Shown here one piece after another: positions 1-9,086 of a stretch of 40,302 nt of DNA. Source of the stretch: Opitutaceae bacterium (GTDB lineage: Bacteria; Verrucomicrobiota; Verrucomicrobiia; Opitutales; Opitutaceae); NCBI GenBank assembly GCA_024711005.1, contig JANJTQ010000195.1, positions 1 to 40,302 of the forward strand, in the 5' to 3' direction. The stretch's first letter is position 1; each line of letters opens with the position of its first letter. Both the position numbers and the translations under genes were made by a program. The notes beneath the pieces were generated by a model, which saw only the letters and a list, made by a program, of their open reading frames with translations, had not been told where the DNA came from and searched no databases.

Positions 1-174
1 CCATCCGCCCCCGCGCCCCCCCCGCTCCGTGGTTGTTCCCGGGCCCGGCCTGGGGGGGTTTTGTGTCCCGCGGGGCGGGCCCCACCCCGCCGCCGCCCCC
101 CCCGCCGGCGGCGGCCCCCCCCCCCCCCCCGCGCCTCAGGACGCGTCTCTTTCATTAAATAAGCAGCAGGCGGA
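1..174. other. Low-complexity C/G-rich window edge
   Basis: The first ~130 bases are almost pure C and G, with long C runs (about 14 C around 117-130) and no coding pattern, quite unlike the rest of the window. This resembles a poorly resolved contig end more than real chromosome. Only the last ~45 bases, next to the AMP nucleosidase stop, look normal. Confidence 0.6.
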
Positions 175-945
175 CTAAAACCGCAGGTGTTTCACGGTGA
201 GCCCCTGGTTGATGAGCTGTTTCAACGAATCGATGCCGATCTTGAGGTGGTCTTCGACATAGACCTGGTCGACGGTCGCGTCGCTCTCGACCGTCTTGAT
301 GCCGTCGGGGACCATCGGTTGATCGCTGACGAGCAGAAGCGCTCCGGTGGGTGTTTCGTTGAAGAAGCCGGTCATGAAGATCGTGGCCGTTTCCATGTCG
401 ATGGCCATCGCGTGGATTTTCTTCAGGTACTTTTTGAAGGCGACGTCGTGTTCCCACACGCGACGGTTGGTCGTGTAGACGGTGCCGGTCCAGTAGTCGC
501 GAGCGTACTCGCGGATCGTGGTGGAGATGGCTTTTTGCAGGGCGAAGGCGGGCAGGGCGGGGACCTCGGGCGGAAAATAATCGTTGCTCGTACCCTCGCC
601 GCGGATCGCCGCGATGGGCAGGATGAGATCGCCGACCTCGGCGCGATGTTTGATGCCGCCGCACTTGCCGAGAAAAAGCACCGCCTTCGGACGGATCGCG
701 CTGAGCAAGTCCATGACGGTCGCGGCGGTGGCGCTGCCCATGCCAAAGTTGATGATCGTGATGCGTCCGGCGGTGGCGCTGGGCATGGGTTTGTCGAGCC
801 CGTGCACCTTTACGCGGTTCCACTTCGCGAAGAGCTTCACGTACAGCTGAAAATTCGTGAGCAAGATGTAATCGCCGAATTGGTCGAGCGGCACGCCGGT
901 GTAACGAGGCAGCCAGTTTTCGACGATCTCACGGCGCGTTTTCAT
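175..945 (-). CDS. amn: AMP nucleosidase, short form
   Basis: Predicted to hydrolyse AMP to adenine and ribose 5-phosphate in the cytoplasm (purine salvage and AMP control). The 256-residue protein has the nucleoside-phosphorylase-like fold signature: a phosphate/ribose loop GMGSATAATV, then FLGKCGGIK, then the late motif AIDMETATIF with the ribose-contacting Met-Glu pair, followed by LLVSDQP. It matches only the catalytic half of the ~480-residue E. coli Amn; short forms without the N-terminal regulatory domain are common outside Proteobacteria. I chose ATG at 945 (MKTRREIVENW); an in-frame TTG lies two codons upstream. The gene stands alone, with 236 bases to lipA holding an inverted repeat. 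A related purine phosphorylase is the main alternative. Confidence 0.85.
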   Translation of the reverse strand: MKTRREIVENWLPRYTGVPLDQFGDYILLTNFQLYVKLFAKWNRVKVHGLDKPMPSATAGRITIINFGMGSATAATVMDLLSAIRPKAVLFLGKCGGIKHRAEVGDLILPIAAIRGEGTSNDYFPPEVPALPAFALQKAISTTIREYARDYWTGTVYTTNRRVWEHDVAFKKYLKKIHAMAIDMETATIFMTGFFNETPTGALLLVSDQPMVPDGIKTVESDATVDQVYVEDHLKIGIDSLKQLINQGLTVKHLRF

Positions 946-1024
946 GGGCAAAACATGCCCTCGCGCACCATCCGGCTCAAGGTGCTTGTTGTTCGAAAAG
1001 CGACTACGTGTTGGGCTTGTCGTC

Positions 1025-1103
1025 GTAGTCCGGAGCTCAGTCCGGACCGTGAATCATTGCAGGCGTGGTGGGCGGTCGGATTCGGGCTGAAGCTCCGAAC
1101 TAC
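1025..1103. repeat. Imperfect inverted repeat between amn and lipA
   Basis: The left arm (1025-1046) begins GTAGTCCGGAGCTCAG. The right arm (1081-1103), read on the minus strand, begins GTAGTTCGGAGCTTCAG. The arms match at most positions and are separated by about 34 bases. It lies downstream of lipA and upstream of amn, both on the minus strand. It looks like a dispersed palindromic element or a processing hairpin; there is no clear T tract. Confidence 0.6.
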
Positions 1104-1181
1104 GGGGCCTCAGGCGGTGGCGCGCGGTGGACTCCATGCCGTGGCGTGCGCTGTACGCGGCTGGCACCTTCGATCAGATGC

Positions 1182-2078
1182 TCAGGCTTCGGCGAGGGCG
1201 TTCACCGTGTTGAGGTGTTCGACGCCGGTATATTTTTGCGACTGCTCGTCGGCGTGGTAACTCGAACGCACCATCGCGCCGCTTTCGACGACGCCGATGC
1301 CGATGGACAGGCCGAATTCCTTCCAACGGATGAACTCGTCGGGGTGAACCCAACGGTCGATTTTCCAGTGCTGCGGCGTCGGCTGGAGATATTGGCCGAT
1401 CGTGACGATGTCGGTCTTGTCGGAGGCGATGTCGCGGAGGGTTTTTTCGATCTCCTCCTCGCGCTCGCCGAGACCGAGCATGATGCCGGTCTTGGTGGTG
1501 AAGCCGCGGGACTTGGCGTGTTGCAGCATGCTGCGGGAACGATCGTAGCGGGCCTGCACGCGGACGGGTTTTTGCAGGCGTTCGACGGTCTCCAGGTTGT
1601 GATTGAAAATGTCGGGCTTGGCGTCGAGGACGATGTCGAGGAGGGCGGAGTTGCCCTTCCAGTCGGGAGTGAGGACCTCGATGGCGGTGTGGGGATTCCG
1701 ATGTTTTACGGCGCGAATCGTCGCGGCCCACACGGCGGCGCCGCCGTCCTTCAACTCGTCGCGGGCGACGGACGTGATGACGCAGTGCTTGAGATTCATC
1801 TTGGCGACGGCTTCGGCCACGCGGGCGGGTTCGCCGAGGTCGAGCTCCGTGGGACGCCCGGTCTGGATCGCGCAGAAGTTGCAGGAACGCGTGCAGATGT
1901 TGCCGAGGATCATCACCGTGGCGGTGCCGCGGGACCAGCATTCGCCGAGGTTGGGGCACTGCGCGCTTTGGCAGACGGTGTTGAGCGAGGTGTCGTCCAC
2001 GAGTCGGCGTACGGCTTGGTAGCCGGGACCACTGGGAAGTTTGGCACGGAGCCAGGAAGGTTTGCGCGAGGTGTCCAT
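1182..2078 (-). CDS. lipA: Lipoyl synthase
   Basis: Radical SAM enzyme that inserts two sulfurs into protein-bound octanoyl groups to make lipoyl cofactor for 2-oxoacid dehydrogenases and glycine cleavage. With the ATG at 2078 the protein has 298 residues. It shows both cluster motifs: the auxiliary cluster Cys-x4-Cys-x5-Cys (C36, C41, C47) and the SAM-cluster CTRSCNFC (C62, C66, C69), plus the family-specific RSSYHA near the C-terminus. The start at 2078 (MDTSRKPSWLRAKLPSG) fits the family; an in-frame TTG at 2114 would add 12 unusual residues. It lies directly downstream of lipB on the same strand (78 bases), the usual partner pair. No strong Shine-Dalgarno is visible. Confidence 0.97.
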   Translation of the reverse strand: MDTSRKPSWLRAKLPSGPGYQAVRRLVDDTSLNTVCQSAQCPNLGECWSRGTATVMILGNICTRSCNFCAIQTGRPTELDLGEPARVAEAVAKMNLKHCVITSVARDELKDGGAAVWAATIRAVKHRNPHTAIEVLTPDWKGNSALLDIVLDAKPDIFNHNLETVERLQKPVRVQARYDRSRSMLQHAKSRGFTTKTGIMLGLGEREEEIEKTLRDIASDKTDIVTIGQYLQPTPQHWKIDRWVHPDEFIRWKEFGLSIGIGVVESGAMVRSSYHADEQSQKYTGVEHLNTVNALAEA

Positions 2079-2156
2079 CGGAAGGGATCGGAATAAAAGG
2101 TTTTTAACCGTCAATGCACGCTAATGGTCGCGAAACTTTCGGATGGCTCGCCGATT

Positions 2157-2855
2157 TTAGCGCAGATGAGTGGATGTTTCAGGGGTCGGGAACGCCGGCC
2201 AGCGGGTTTGAAACTCGCGGGCGAGGACCGCCTTGACCTCGGCGAGATCGAGTTTGCGACCGAGTTCGGCTTGCAGGGAGGTGACCGTGCCGTCCGTGGA
2301 GCTGATGCCGCAGGGGACGATCCCTTGGAAGTGGGCGAGGTTGGCGTTCACATTGAGCGCGAACCCATGATAGGCGACCCAGCGGCGCACGGCCACGCCG
2401 ATGGCGGCGACTTTGCGTGTGCCGATCCAGATACCGGTTTTACCTTCGCGTCGCGAGGCGACGAGGCCGAGCGAGCCCACGGCGTCGATCAAGACCTGTT
2501 CAAGCAGACGCAGGTATTCGTGGAGATCTTTGCGCGGGGAGAGATCGACGATCGGGTAGCCAACGATCTGGCCCGGTCCATGATAAGTGATGTCTCCGCC
2601 CCGGTTGGTTTTGACGACTTCGATTCCTTCGCGGAGTAGGTGCTCGGGAGACCATACGACGTGCTCGGCGGCGCCGCTGCGCAGGCCCACGGTATAAACA
2701 GGGTCGTGCTCGGTGAAGACGAGGGTGTCGCCGATCTCGCCCGCGATGCGTTTGGCCACGAGTTCGTCTTGCGCGCGCCAAGCCGGCTCGTAGCGCGTGC
2801 GACCCCAATCGAGGACAACAGGCGCGGTGGCGGGACGGGTGGCGGCGGTGGACAT
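2157..2855 (-). CDS. lipB: Octanoyl-ACP:protein octanoyltransferase
   Basis: Transfers octanoate from acyl carrier protein to lipoyl domains, giving the substrate that LipA sulfurates. The 232-residue length is normal. Family motifs are clear: RGGDITYHGPGQ (85-96), the catalytic lysine in RKVAAIG (K148), YHGFALNVN (162-170) and the catalytic cysteine in PCGI (C182). The start at 2855 is ATG and leaves the typical lead-in to the first strand. It lies upstream of lipA with a 78-base gap, so the two are probably co-transcribed. Confidence 0.96.
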   Translation of the reverse strand: MSTAATRPATAPVVLDWGRTRYEPAWRAQDELVAKRIAGEIGDTLVFTEHDPVYTVGLRSGAAEHVVWSPEHLLREGIEVVKTNRGGDITYHGPGQIVGYPIVDLSPRKDLHEYLRLLEQVLIDAVGSLGLVASRREGKTGIWIGTRKVAAIGVAVRRWVAYHGFALNVNANLAHFQGIVPCGISSTDGTVTSLQAELGRKLDLAEVKAVLAREFQTRWPAFPTPETSTHLR

Positions 2856-2935
2856 GGAAGCTCAATCGATACGTCCAACGACCTCCGGCGCAAGTGCGGG
2901 GATCGAACGGGGCGCGACGATCGGAATCTCCCACC

Positions 2936-4195
2936 TCAAACCAGCAAGACGGCTCCTGCGCCGACCACGGCGGTCGCGACCAGCACGCCGCCCGCCCGCC
3001 AGCGCAGGTGCGGCGAACCGAGTCCCGCGGCAAGGAATGCTTTGAGCAAGGAATTGGCGACGGCGGCAATGATGACGGCGCGCGCGGCTAACTCCCAGTC
3101 GACGGCACCGGAACGCAGATTGTTGGCCATCGACAGCGAGATCGCGTCCATGTCGGTCAAACCGGATACGAAGCTCAGCGGCAACAAACCCGCCTGCCAG
3201 TCGAGTTGAGTGGCGGCTTTCACAAGGAAAGCGATGATCGCGTACAGCAGCGCGAACTTGATCGCCGTCATCAGGCTCAGCGGGTTGGACATCGCGGGCG
3301 AAGCGACCTCGCCCCTTTCTCGCCGACGTGCGAACCACCAGTGCCAGCCGCCATAAATGAGCGCCGGCGCCAGCATCGCGACAAATGCCGGGGTGATGCG
3401 GACCGCGAGTTCAGGACTGAGAAAAAATACCACGACAACCACTCGTGGAAGCATGACCGCGCAGGCAACGACCACGGCGAACGCATAGTCCTGCGAAAGC
3501 TCGGCTTCTTCGCGACTGCGCCGGCTGAAGGCGAGCGTTGACGCCGTGCTGGAGGCGATTCCGCCGAAGAGACTGGTGACGAGGATTCCGGCCTGCGTGC
3601 CGAGCAGGCGCATCGCGATGTAGCCGGTAAAGCCCAGCCCGGAAATCAAAACGACCATCAGCCAGGTCGAGTAGGGGTTGAACGCCTCGAACGGACCGAT
3701 GTCGCGATTTGGCACCAGCGGCAGGATCACCCCGGTGATGGCGTCGAATTGCAACGTGGCGCTGATGTCGGCCTGGGTAAACGCACGTGTCCAGGCATGG
3801 ATCGGTTGTTTGAGTCCGAGCAGCACCATGGTGAGCGCGGCGACGACGACGGCGGTCTGGGTGTGACCCCAGGCGACGAGTGCACCGGTGAGCAAGGTGA
3901 GCAACGAGGCGGCGAACGAGGTGCTGCCCGGGGACGTGACCGCGGCAAGCCGGCCATGGGCGATCATCAAATGCGCGGACACCACCGTGATGATCACGGG
4001 GAGGGCGAGGGGGGTGTAATCACGACTGGCGACGGCGCCGATACACCCGAGAATCGCCCAGAACGTATGGGTGCGCACGCCGCCGAAGTCGGCCCGTTTC
4101 CCCTGGCTGGTTTGCTCGCTCCACTGGCGGATCAAACCGATGAGCGCGCCGAGACCGGCGCTCGCAAAGATGGGGCCAAGAAGGGTGGTGGGCAC
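2936..4195 (-). CDS. MgtC/SapB-DUF4010 family membrane protein
   Basis: A 419-residue inner-membrane protein with about 11-12 hydrophobic segments. The N-terminus carries the MgtC/SapB-like pattern (GLGALIGLIRQW, then GGVRTHTFWAILG, residues ~15-55). The remainder matches the DUF4010 half, including LGFTGYIAMRLLG, LFGGIASSTAST, and SGLTDMDAISLSMA near the C-terminus, where acidic residues sit inside the membrane region. The function of the family is not established; ion transport is only a suggestion. The start is a GTG at 4195; the ATG at 4206 is out of frame. It precedes lipB on the same strand with an 80-base gap. Confidence 0.85.
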   Translation of the reverse strand: MPTTLLGPIFASAGLGALIGLIRQWSEQTSQGKRADFGGVRTHTFWAILGCIGAVASRDYTPLALPVIITVVSAHLMIAHGRLAAVTSPGSTSFAASLLTLLTGALVAWGHTQTAVVVAALTMVLLGLKQPIHAWTRAFTQADISATLQFDAITGVILPLVPNRDIGPFEAFNPYSTWLMVVLISGLGFTGYIAMRLLGTQAGILVTSLFGGIASSTASTLAFSRRSREEAELSQDYAFAVVVACAVMLPRVVVVVFFLSPELAVRITPAFVAMLAPALIYGGWHWWFARRRERGEVASPAMSNPLSLMTAIKFALLYAIIAFLVKAATQLDWQAGLLPLSFVSGLTDMDAISLSMANNLRSGAVDWELAARAVIIAAVANSLLKAFLAAGLGSPHLRWRAGGVLVATAVVGAGAVLLV

Positions 4196-4290
4196 GTTGC
4201 CAGCATGCGGTTAAATGGGGTTGCTCGCAAGTCTGGCGGTGGGAGGTGGGATGGTAGGCGGCCTGCTTGCAGGCGAGGTTTGCGGAAATC

Positions 4291-4310
4291 GCGAGCAAGC
4301 TCGCTCCCAC
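4291..4310. repeat. Single REP-like 20-mer upstream of lysS
   Basis: The sequence GCGAGCAAGCTCGCTCCCAC is identical to the right arm of the inverted pair at 10390-10443. It contains the palindrome GCGAGCaaGCTCGC. It lies between the divergent DUF4010 gene and lysS. This 20-mer closely resembles the core of Pseudomonas REP elements; here it appears as a solo copy. Confidence 0.8.
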
Positions 4311-4373
4311 GTTGGTCCCCGGGGTTTTTCCATTTGCGCAGGCAGGGGGCGCCCGCCACGGTTTCCGATTCCC

Positions 4374-5849
4374 ATGAGCGAGACTCCTCCGACCGATATT
4401 TCCCACGACCAGCATGCCGTGCGCCGGCAAAAACTGGCCGAGATGCGCGCCGCCGGTTTCGACCCGTTCCGCGCCAACGTCAGCCCGACGCACTTTTCGC
4501 AGGACGCCAAGGCGCTCTACGTCGAGGGCCAGGACAACACGGTAACGGTTACGGTGGCCGGCCGCCTGGTTACGTTTCGTGTTCAGGGGGGCAGCTCGTT
4601 TGTAAAGATCCAGGATCAACAGGGACAGATTCAGCTCTACTTCCGCCGCGACGTGCTTGGCGAAGAGCGTTACGCGGTCTTCAAAAAGTCGCTCGACCTC
4701 GGCGACATCATCGGCGTCACCGGCACTTTGTTTATGACGAAGACGGGCGAGATCACGGTCCGCGTCGATGCGTTCACCCTGGTATCCAAGGCGCTGCGTC
4801 CGTTGCCCGAGAAGTGGAGCGGGCTCACCGATTCCGAGCAGATTTACCGCCAGCGTTACCTCGACCTGATCGTCAACCAGGAGTCGCGCAATCGCCTCAT
4901 GACGCGCTCGAAGATCGTGTCGCACATCCGCCGTTTCTTCGAAGACCGCCAGTTTCTCGAAGTGGAAACACCGGTCTTGCAAAACGTCGCCGGCGGCGCG
5001 GCGGCCCGTCCGTTTCAGACTCACCACAACACGCTCGGCGTCGACTTCGTGCTGCGCATCTCGCTCGAACTTTATCTGAAGCGCATGCTCGTCGGAGGCT
5101 ACGATCGCGTGTTCGAGATCGGTCGCAACTTCCGCAACGAAGGCGTCTCCCGTCGTCACAATCCCGAGTTCACGATGCTGGAGGTTTATCAGGCCTACAG
5201 CGACTACCGCGGCATGATGACGCTCGTGCAGGATCTGTTGCGTTCGCTCTGCGAAAATGTCCTCGGCAAGTCCGAGATCGCCCACGCCGCCAGCGGCGAG
5301 GTGATCAATTTCGCCGGCCAGTGGCGCGAGGTGAAGTACAAGGACCTCATCATCGAAAAGACCGGCGACCCCGAGTGGTTCAGCCGCTCCAAGGAAGAGA
5401 AGATCGCCGGCGTGCAAAAGCTTGGTCTTCACGCCGACCTGAAGTGGGAGGACTTCGAGCTGACCAACGAGATTTTCGGCAAGCTGATCGAACCGAAATT
5501 GATTCAGCCGACGTTCGTCACGCACCTGCCCAAGGAATTGTGTCCGCTGGCCAAGATCACACCCGACGACCCGAGCACGATCGATGTGTTCGAGTTGATC
5601 ATCGGCGGCATGGAGATCGCGCCCGCTTACTCCGAGCAAAACGACCCCGACGTGCAGCGCGCGATGTTCGAGGCGCAGGCCGGCGAAGAACAGCAGAAGG
5701 TCGACCAGGATTTTCTGCTCGCGCTCGAACACGGCATGCCGCCCGCCGGCGGCATGGGCATCGGCATCGACCGCCTTTGCATCCTGCTCACGGGTGCCGA
5801 AAGCATCCGCGACGTGATCCTTTATCCGCAACTGCGCCCGGGCTCCTGA
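4374..5849 (+). CDS. lysS: Lysyl-tRNA synthetase, class II
   Basis: Charges tRNA-Lys in the cytoplasm. With ATG at 4374 (MSETPPTD) the product has 491 residues, a normal length. It has an N-terminal OB-fold anticodon-binding domain (about residues 55-150, with VTVAGRLVTFRVQG and SSFVKIQDQQG). The class II catalytic core carries motif 2 (FEIGRNFRNEGVSRRHNPEF) and motif 3 (GGMGIGIDRL, then LTGAESIRDVILYPQLRP). An upstream in-frame ATG at 4215 would add 53 residues encoded by the REP-like spacer, so it is rejected. It opens a plus-strand series with lolC, lolD, an oxidoreductase and lpxB. Confidence 0.97.
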   Translation: MSETPPTDISHDQHAVRRQKLAEMRAAGFDPFRANVSPTHFSQDAKALYVEGQDNTVTVTVAGRLVTFRVQGGSSFVKIQDQQGQIQLYFRRDVLGEERYAVFKKSLDLGDIIGVTGTLFMTKTGEITVRVDAFTLVSKALRPLPEKWSGLTDSEQIYRQRYLDLIVNQESRNRLMTRSKIVSHIRRFFEDRQFLEVETPVLQNVAGGAAARPFQTHHNTLGVDFVLRISLELYLKRMLVGGYDRVFEIGRNFRNEGVSRRHNPEFTMLEVYQAYSDYRGMMTLVQDLLRSLCENVLGKSEIAHAASGEVINFAGQWREVKYKDLIIEKTGDPEWFSRSKEEKIAGVQKLGLHADLKWEDFELTNEIFGKLIEPKLIQPTFVTHLPKELCPLAKITPDDPSTIDVFELIIGGMEIAPAYSEQNDPDVQRAMFEAQAGEEQQKVDQDFLLALEHGMPPAGGMGIGIDRLCILLTGAESIRDVILYPQLRPGS

Positions 5850-5852
5850 ACA

Positions 5853-5930
5853 TAAACCGCGAAGAACGCGAAGTGACGCGAAGGCGATCTTCTGTTTACT
5901 TCGCGTCTCTTCGCGACCTTCGCGGTTAAA
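5853..5930. repeat. Intergenic hairpin element A (lysS-lolC)
   Basis: This is a long imperfect inverted repeat filling the lysS-lolC gap. The left arm (5853-5883) contains three CGCGAAG units. The right arm (5899-5930) contains their complements. About 27 of 31 positions pair. The ends read TAAACCGCGAAG and CTTCGCGGTTAAA. The right end stops two bases before the lolC ATG, so the element supplies the whole untranslated leader of lolC, which has no Shine-Dalgarno. It shares its end pattern with elements B, C and D. Confidence 0.85.
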
Positions 5931-5932
5931 TT

Positions 5933-7168
<1,236 letters not shown>

Positions 7169-7202
7169 TGCCGTCGCACGCAATGTCCTCGGAGGCTCAG
7201 CC

Positions 7203-7871
7203 ATGAGTAACTTTATTCTCAAAGCCTGCGACCTTCACAAAACCTACCTCAGCGGCGAACGCCGGCTGGAGGTGCTGCATGGCGTGAGTCTGTCCGTCAG
7301 CGACGGCGAAAGCGTGTCCATCCGCGGCGAATCCGGTTCGGGCAAGTCGACGTTGCTTCACCTGCTAGCCGGCCTGGATGTTCCCGACTCCGGTACGGTG
7401 CATTGGGAAGGCGTGCCCGACACGGGGGCCCGGCAGCGCGCGCGGTTTCTCGGCATGGTCTTTCAGTCGTTTTATCTGATCCCCGAACTCGACGCCGTGG
7501 GCAACGTGCTGATGGCCGCCCGTGTCGCCGGCAAGGTCGGCGCCATCGAGCGCCAGCGCGCGCAAGACCTGCTCGCCCGCGTGGGGCTTTCCGAGCGCGG
7601 TCACCATTTGCCGTCGCAACTCTCCGGTGGCGAACGCCAGCGGGTGGCCGTGGCGCGCGCCTTGATGAACGCGCCGCGCCTCATCCTTGCCGACGAGCCA
7701 ACCGGCAATCTCGACGAGAAAACCGGCGACTCGATCATCGACCTGTTGCTCGGCCTCTGCTCCGAGCAACGCATCGCACTGGTGCTCGTCACCCACAACG
7801 CCGTCCACGCGGCCCGCACCGCCCGCATGCTCTTCATGCGTGACGGCGTGCTGCAAAACACGAACCTTTGA
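7203..7871 (+). CDS. lolD: Lipoprotein-releasing ABC transporter ATPase
   Basis: ATPase subunit of the Lol exporter. All ABC motifs are present in order: Walker A GESGSGKS, Q-loop VFQSF, signature LSGGERQRVAVARAL, Walker B LILADEP with TGNLD, and the switch histidine VTHN. With the ATG at 7203 (MSNFILKACDLHKTY) the protein has 222 residues, aligns with LolD N-termini, and has a GGAGG at 7191-7195 at good spacing. An alternative ATG at 7161 overlaps the lolC end by 8 bases and would add 14 residues; coupling from that site is possible. The stop codon lies inside hairpin element B. Confidence 0.93.
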   Translation: MSNFILKACDLHKTYLSGERRLEVLHGVSLSVSDGESVSIRGESGSGKSTLLHLLAGLDVPDSGTVHWEGVPDTGARQRARFLGMVFQSFYLIPELDAVGNVLMAARVAGKVGAIERQRAQDLLARVGLSERGHHLPSQLSGGERQRVAVARALMNAPRLILADEPTGNLDEKTGDSIIDLLLGLCSEQRIALVLVTHNAVHAARTARMLFMRDGVLQNTNL

Positions 7872-7958
7872 CCACAAGATTACACAAAATGGACACAAGA
7901 TCCGTACGCAGTATGTCTGGGATATTTCGTGCCCATTTTGTGTAATCTTGTGGTCAAA
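7867..7958. repeat. Intergenic hairpin element B, perfect 26-bp arms
   Basis: The left arm is 7867-7892 and begins TTTGACCACAAGATTACAC. The right arm, 7933-7958, is its exact reverse complement over 26 bases, with a 40-base loop. The left arm includes the lolD stop codon TGA. The internal units (ACACAAR at about 10-base spacing) resemble those of elements A, C and D in layout. It ends 18 bases before the GTG start of the oxidoreductase. Confidence 0.95.
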
Positions 7959-7976
7959 TCCTCCTCCTAAACATCC

Positions 7977-8975
7977 GTGAGCTTCTTCTCCTCCTCCAAA
8001 CCCAAGATCAAATGCGGCGTCGCCGGCGTCGGCTCGCTCGGTCAGCACCACGCGCGCATCTATGCGGCGCTGCCCAACGTCGAATTCATGGGAATTTTCG
8101 AAGCGAACGATGAGCGCGCCAAAGAGATTTGCGAACGGCACAACTGCCGCCGCTTCGCGACCATCGAGGAATTGGGCGAGGCCTGCGATGCGATCTCCGT
8201 GGTGGTGCCGACCGACAAGCACGAGGCGGTTGCCCTGCCATTGCTCGCGAAGAAGTGCCACCTGCTGATCGAGAAGCCGATCACCGCGACTCTGGCCGAG
8301 GCCGAGCGCGTGCTCGCCGCCGCGAAGGCCAGCGGCTGCATCGTACAGGTCGGGCACATCGAGCATTTTAATCCGGTGATGAGTTTCATGGAGAAACACA
8401 TCGACCGGCCCGGCTACATCACCGCCGAGCGCCTCGCGCCCTACACGCCGCGCGGCACCGAGGTCGGCGTGGTGCTCGACCTGATGATCCACGACATCGG
8501 CATCGTGCTCGCGCTGGTGAAGTCGCCCATTCGAAAAATCGACAGCGTGGGCATCAGTGTGTTGTCGAAGACCGAGGACATCGCCAATGCCCGCATCGAG
8601 TTCGAGAGCGGCTGCGTGGCGAACCTCAGCGCCAGCCGCATGAGCCTGAAAAAGAATCGCGAGATCCGTATCTTCCAGGACAACGCCTACCTCTCGCTCG
8701 ATTTCATGAACCAGAAAGGACATCTGGTGAAAAAGAACGATCTCATCGCTTACGGCGTGAAGTTGAAAGTCGGCCTGGCCAAGGCGGGCGACGCGAGTTC
8801 GATTCCGGTGCAGGACATCCCGATCGAAAAGGACGAACCGCTGAAGCTGGAGCTGATGCATTTCACCGAGAGTGTTGCCGAGCGCACGCAACCGAAGGTG
8901 GGGGCGTCGCTGGGCAAGACCGCCCTTGAAGTCGCGATCCAGATCACCGATCAGATCAAGGCCGCGCAGAAATGA
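7977..8975 (+). CDS. Gfo/Idh/MocA oxidoreductase, possible UDP-GlcNAc 3-dehydrogenase
   Basis: A 332-residue NAD(P)-dependent dehydrogenase with an N-terminal Rossmann motif (GVAGVGSLGQHHAR, 14-27), the family EKP motif (LIEKPIT, ~97-103) and the active-site histidine region LMIHDIGIVL. The motif VGHIEHFNPV resembles the GHxERFNP motif of UDP-sugar 3-dehydrogenases of the GnnA/WlbA type. Its place directly before lpxB suggests a role in lipid A sugar modification, as GnnA has in some bacteria. That is inference: no GnnB-type aminotransferase is in the window. Translation starts at a GTG with no clear Shine-Dalgarno. It has no detectable similarity in role to the second Gfo/Idh/MocA gene at 22950-24278. 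Confidence 0.85.
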   Translation: MSFFSSSKPKIKCGVAGVGSLGQHHARIYAALPNVEFMGIFEANDERAKEICERHNCRRFATIEELGEACDAISVVVPTDKHEAVALPLLAKKCHLLIEKPITATLAEAERVLAAAKASGCIVQVGHIEHFNPVMSFMEKHIDRPGYITAERLAPYTPRGTEVGVVLDLMIHDIGIVLALVKSPIRKIDSVGISVLSKTEDIANARIEFESGCVANLSASRMSLKKNREIRIFQDNAYLSLDFMNQKGHLVKKNDLIAYGVKLKVGLAKAGDASSIPVQDIPIEKDEPLKLELMHFTESVAERTQPKVGASLGKTALEVAIQITDQIKAAQK

Positions 8976-8995
8976 GGATGACGATGACGCCGGCA

Positions 8996-9086
8996 TTTAA
9001 CGCAAAGACGCAAAGGTGCGAGGGGTGCAAACGCTCGATCCCGATGTCTTCCGTTCTTTGCGTGGTCTTCGCGTCTTTGCGTTAAA
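8996..9086. repeat. Intergenic hairpin element C (before lpxB)
   Basis: The left arm (8996-9016) begins TTTAACGCAAAGACGC. The right arm (9067-9086) is CTTCGCGTCTTTGCGTTAAA. The outer 16 bases pair perfectly and one more mismatch follows. CGCAAAG units repeat every 8 bases. The right end runs straight into the lpxB ATG (TTAAA then ATG), so lpxB also lacks a Shine-Dalgarno outside the element. Confidence 0.9.

Noticed and set aside
2078..2114. TTG start for lipA at 2114
   Set aside because: The ATG at 2078 gives the usual LipA N-terminus; the extra 12 residues have no counterpart that I recognise.
4215..4373. Longer lysS starting at 4215
   Set aside because: The added 53 residues are translated from the REP-like spacer and do not match the family N-terminus.
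4020..5831. Long minus-strand open frame antisense to lysS
   Set aside because: It mirrors a fully recognisable lysS, has no family motif, and is explained by high GC and codon bias.
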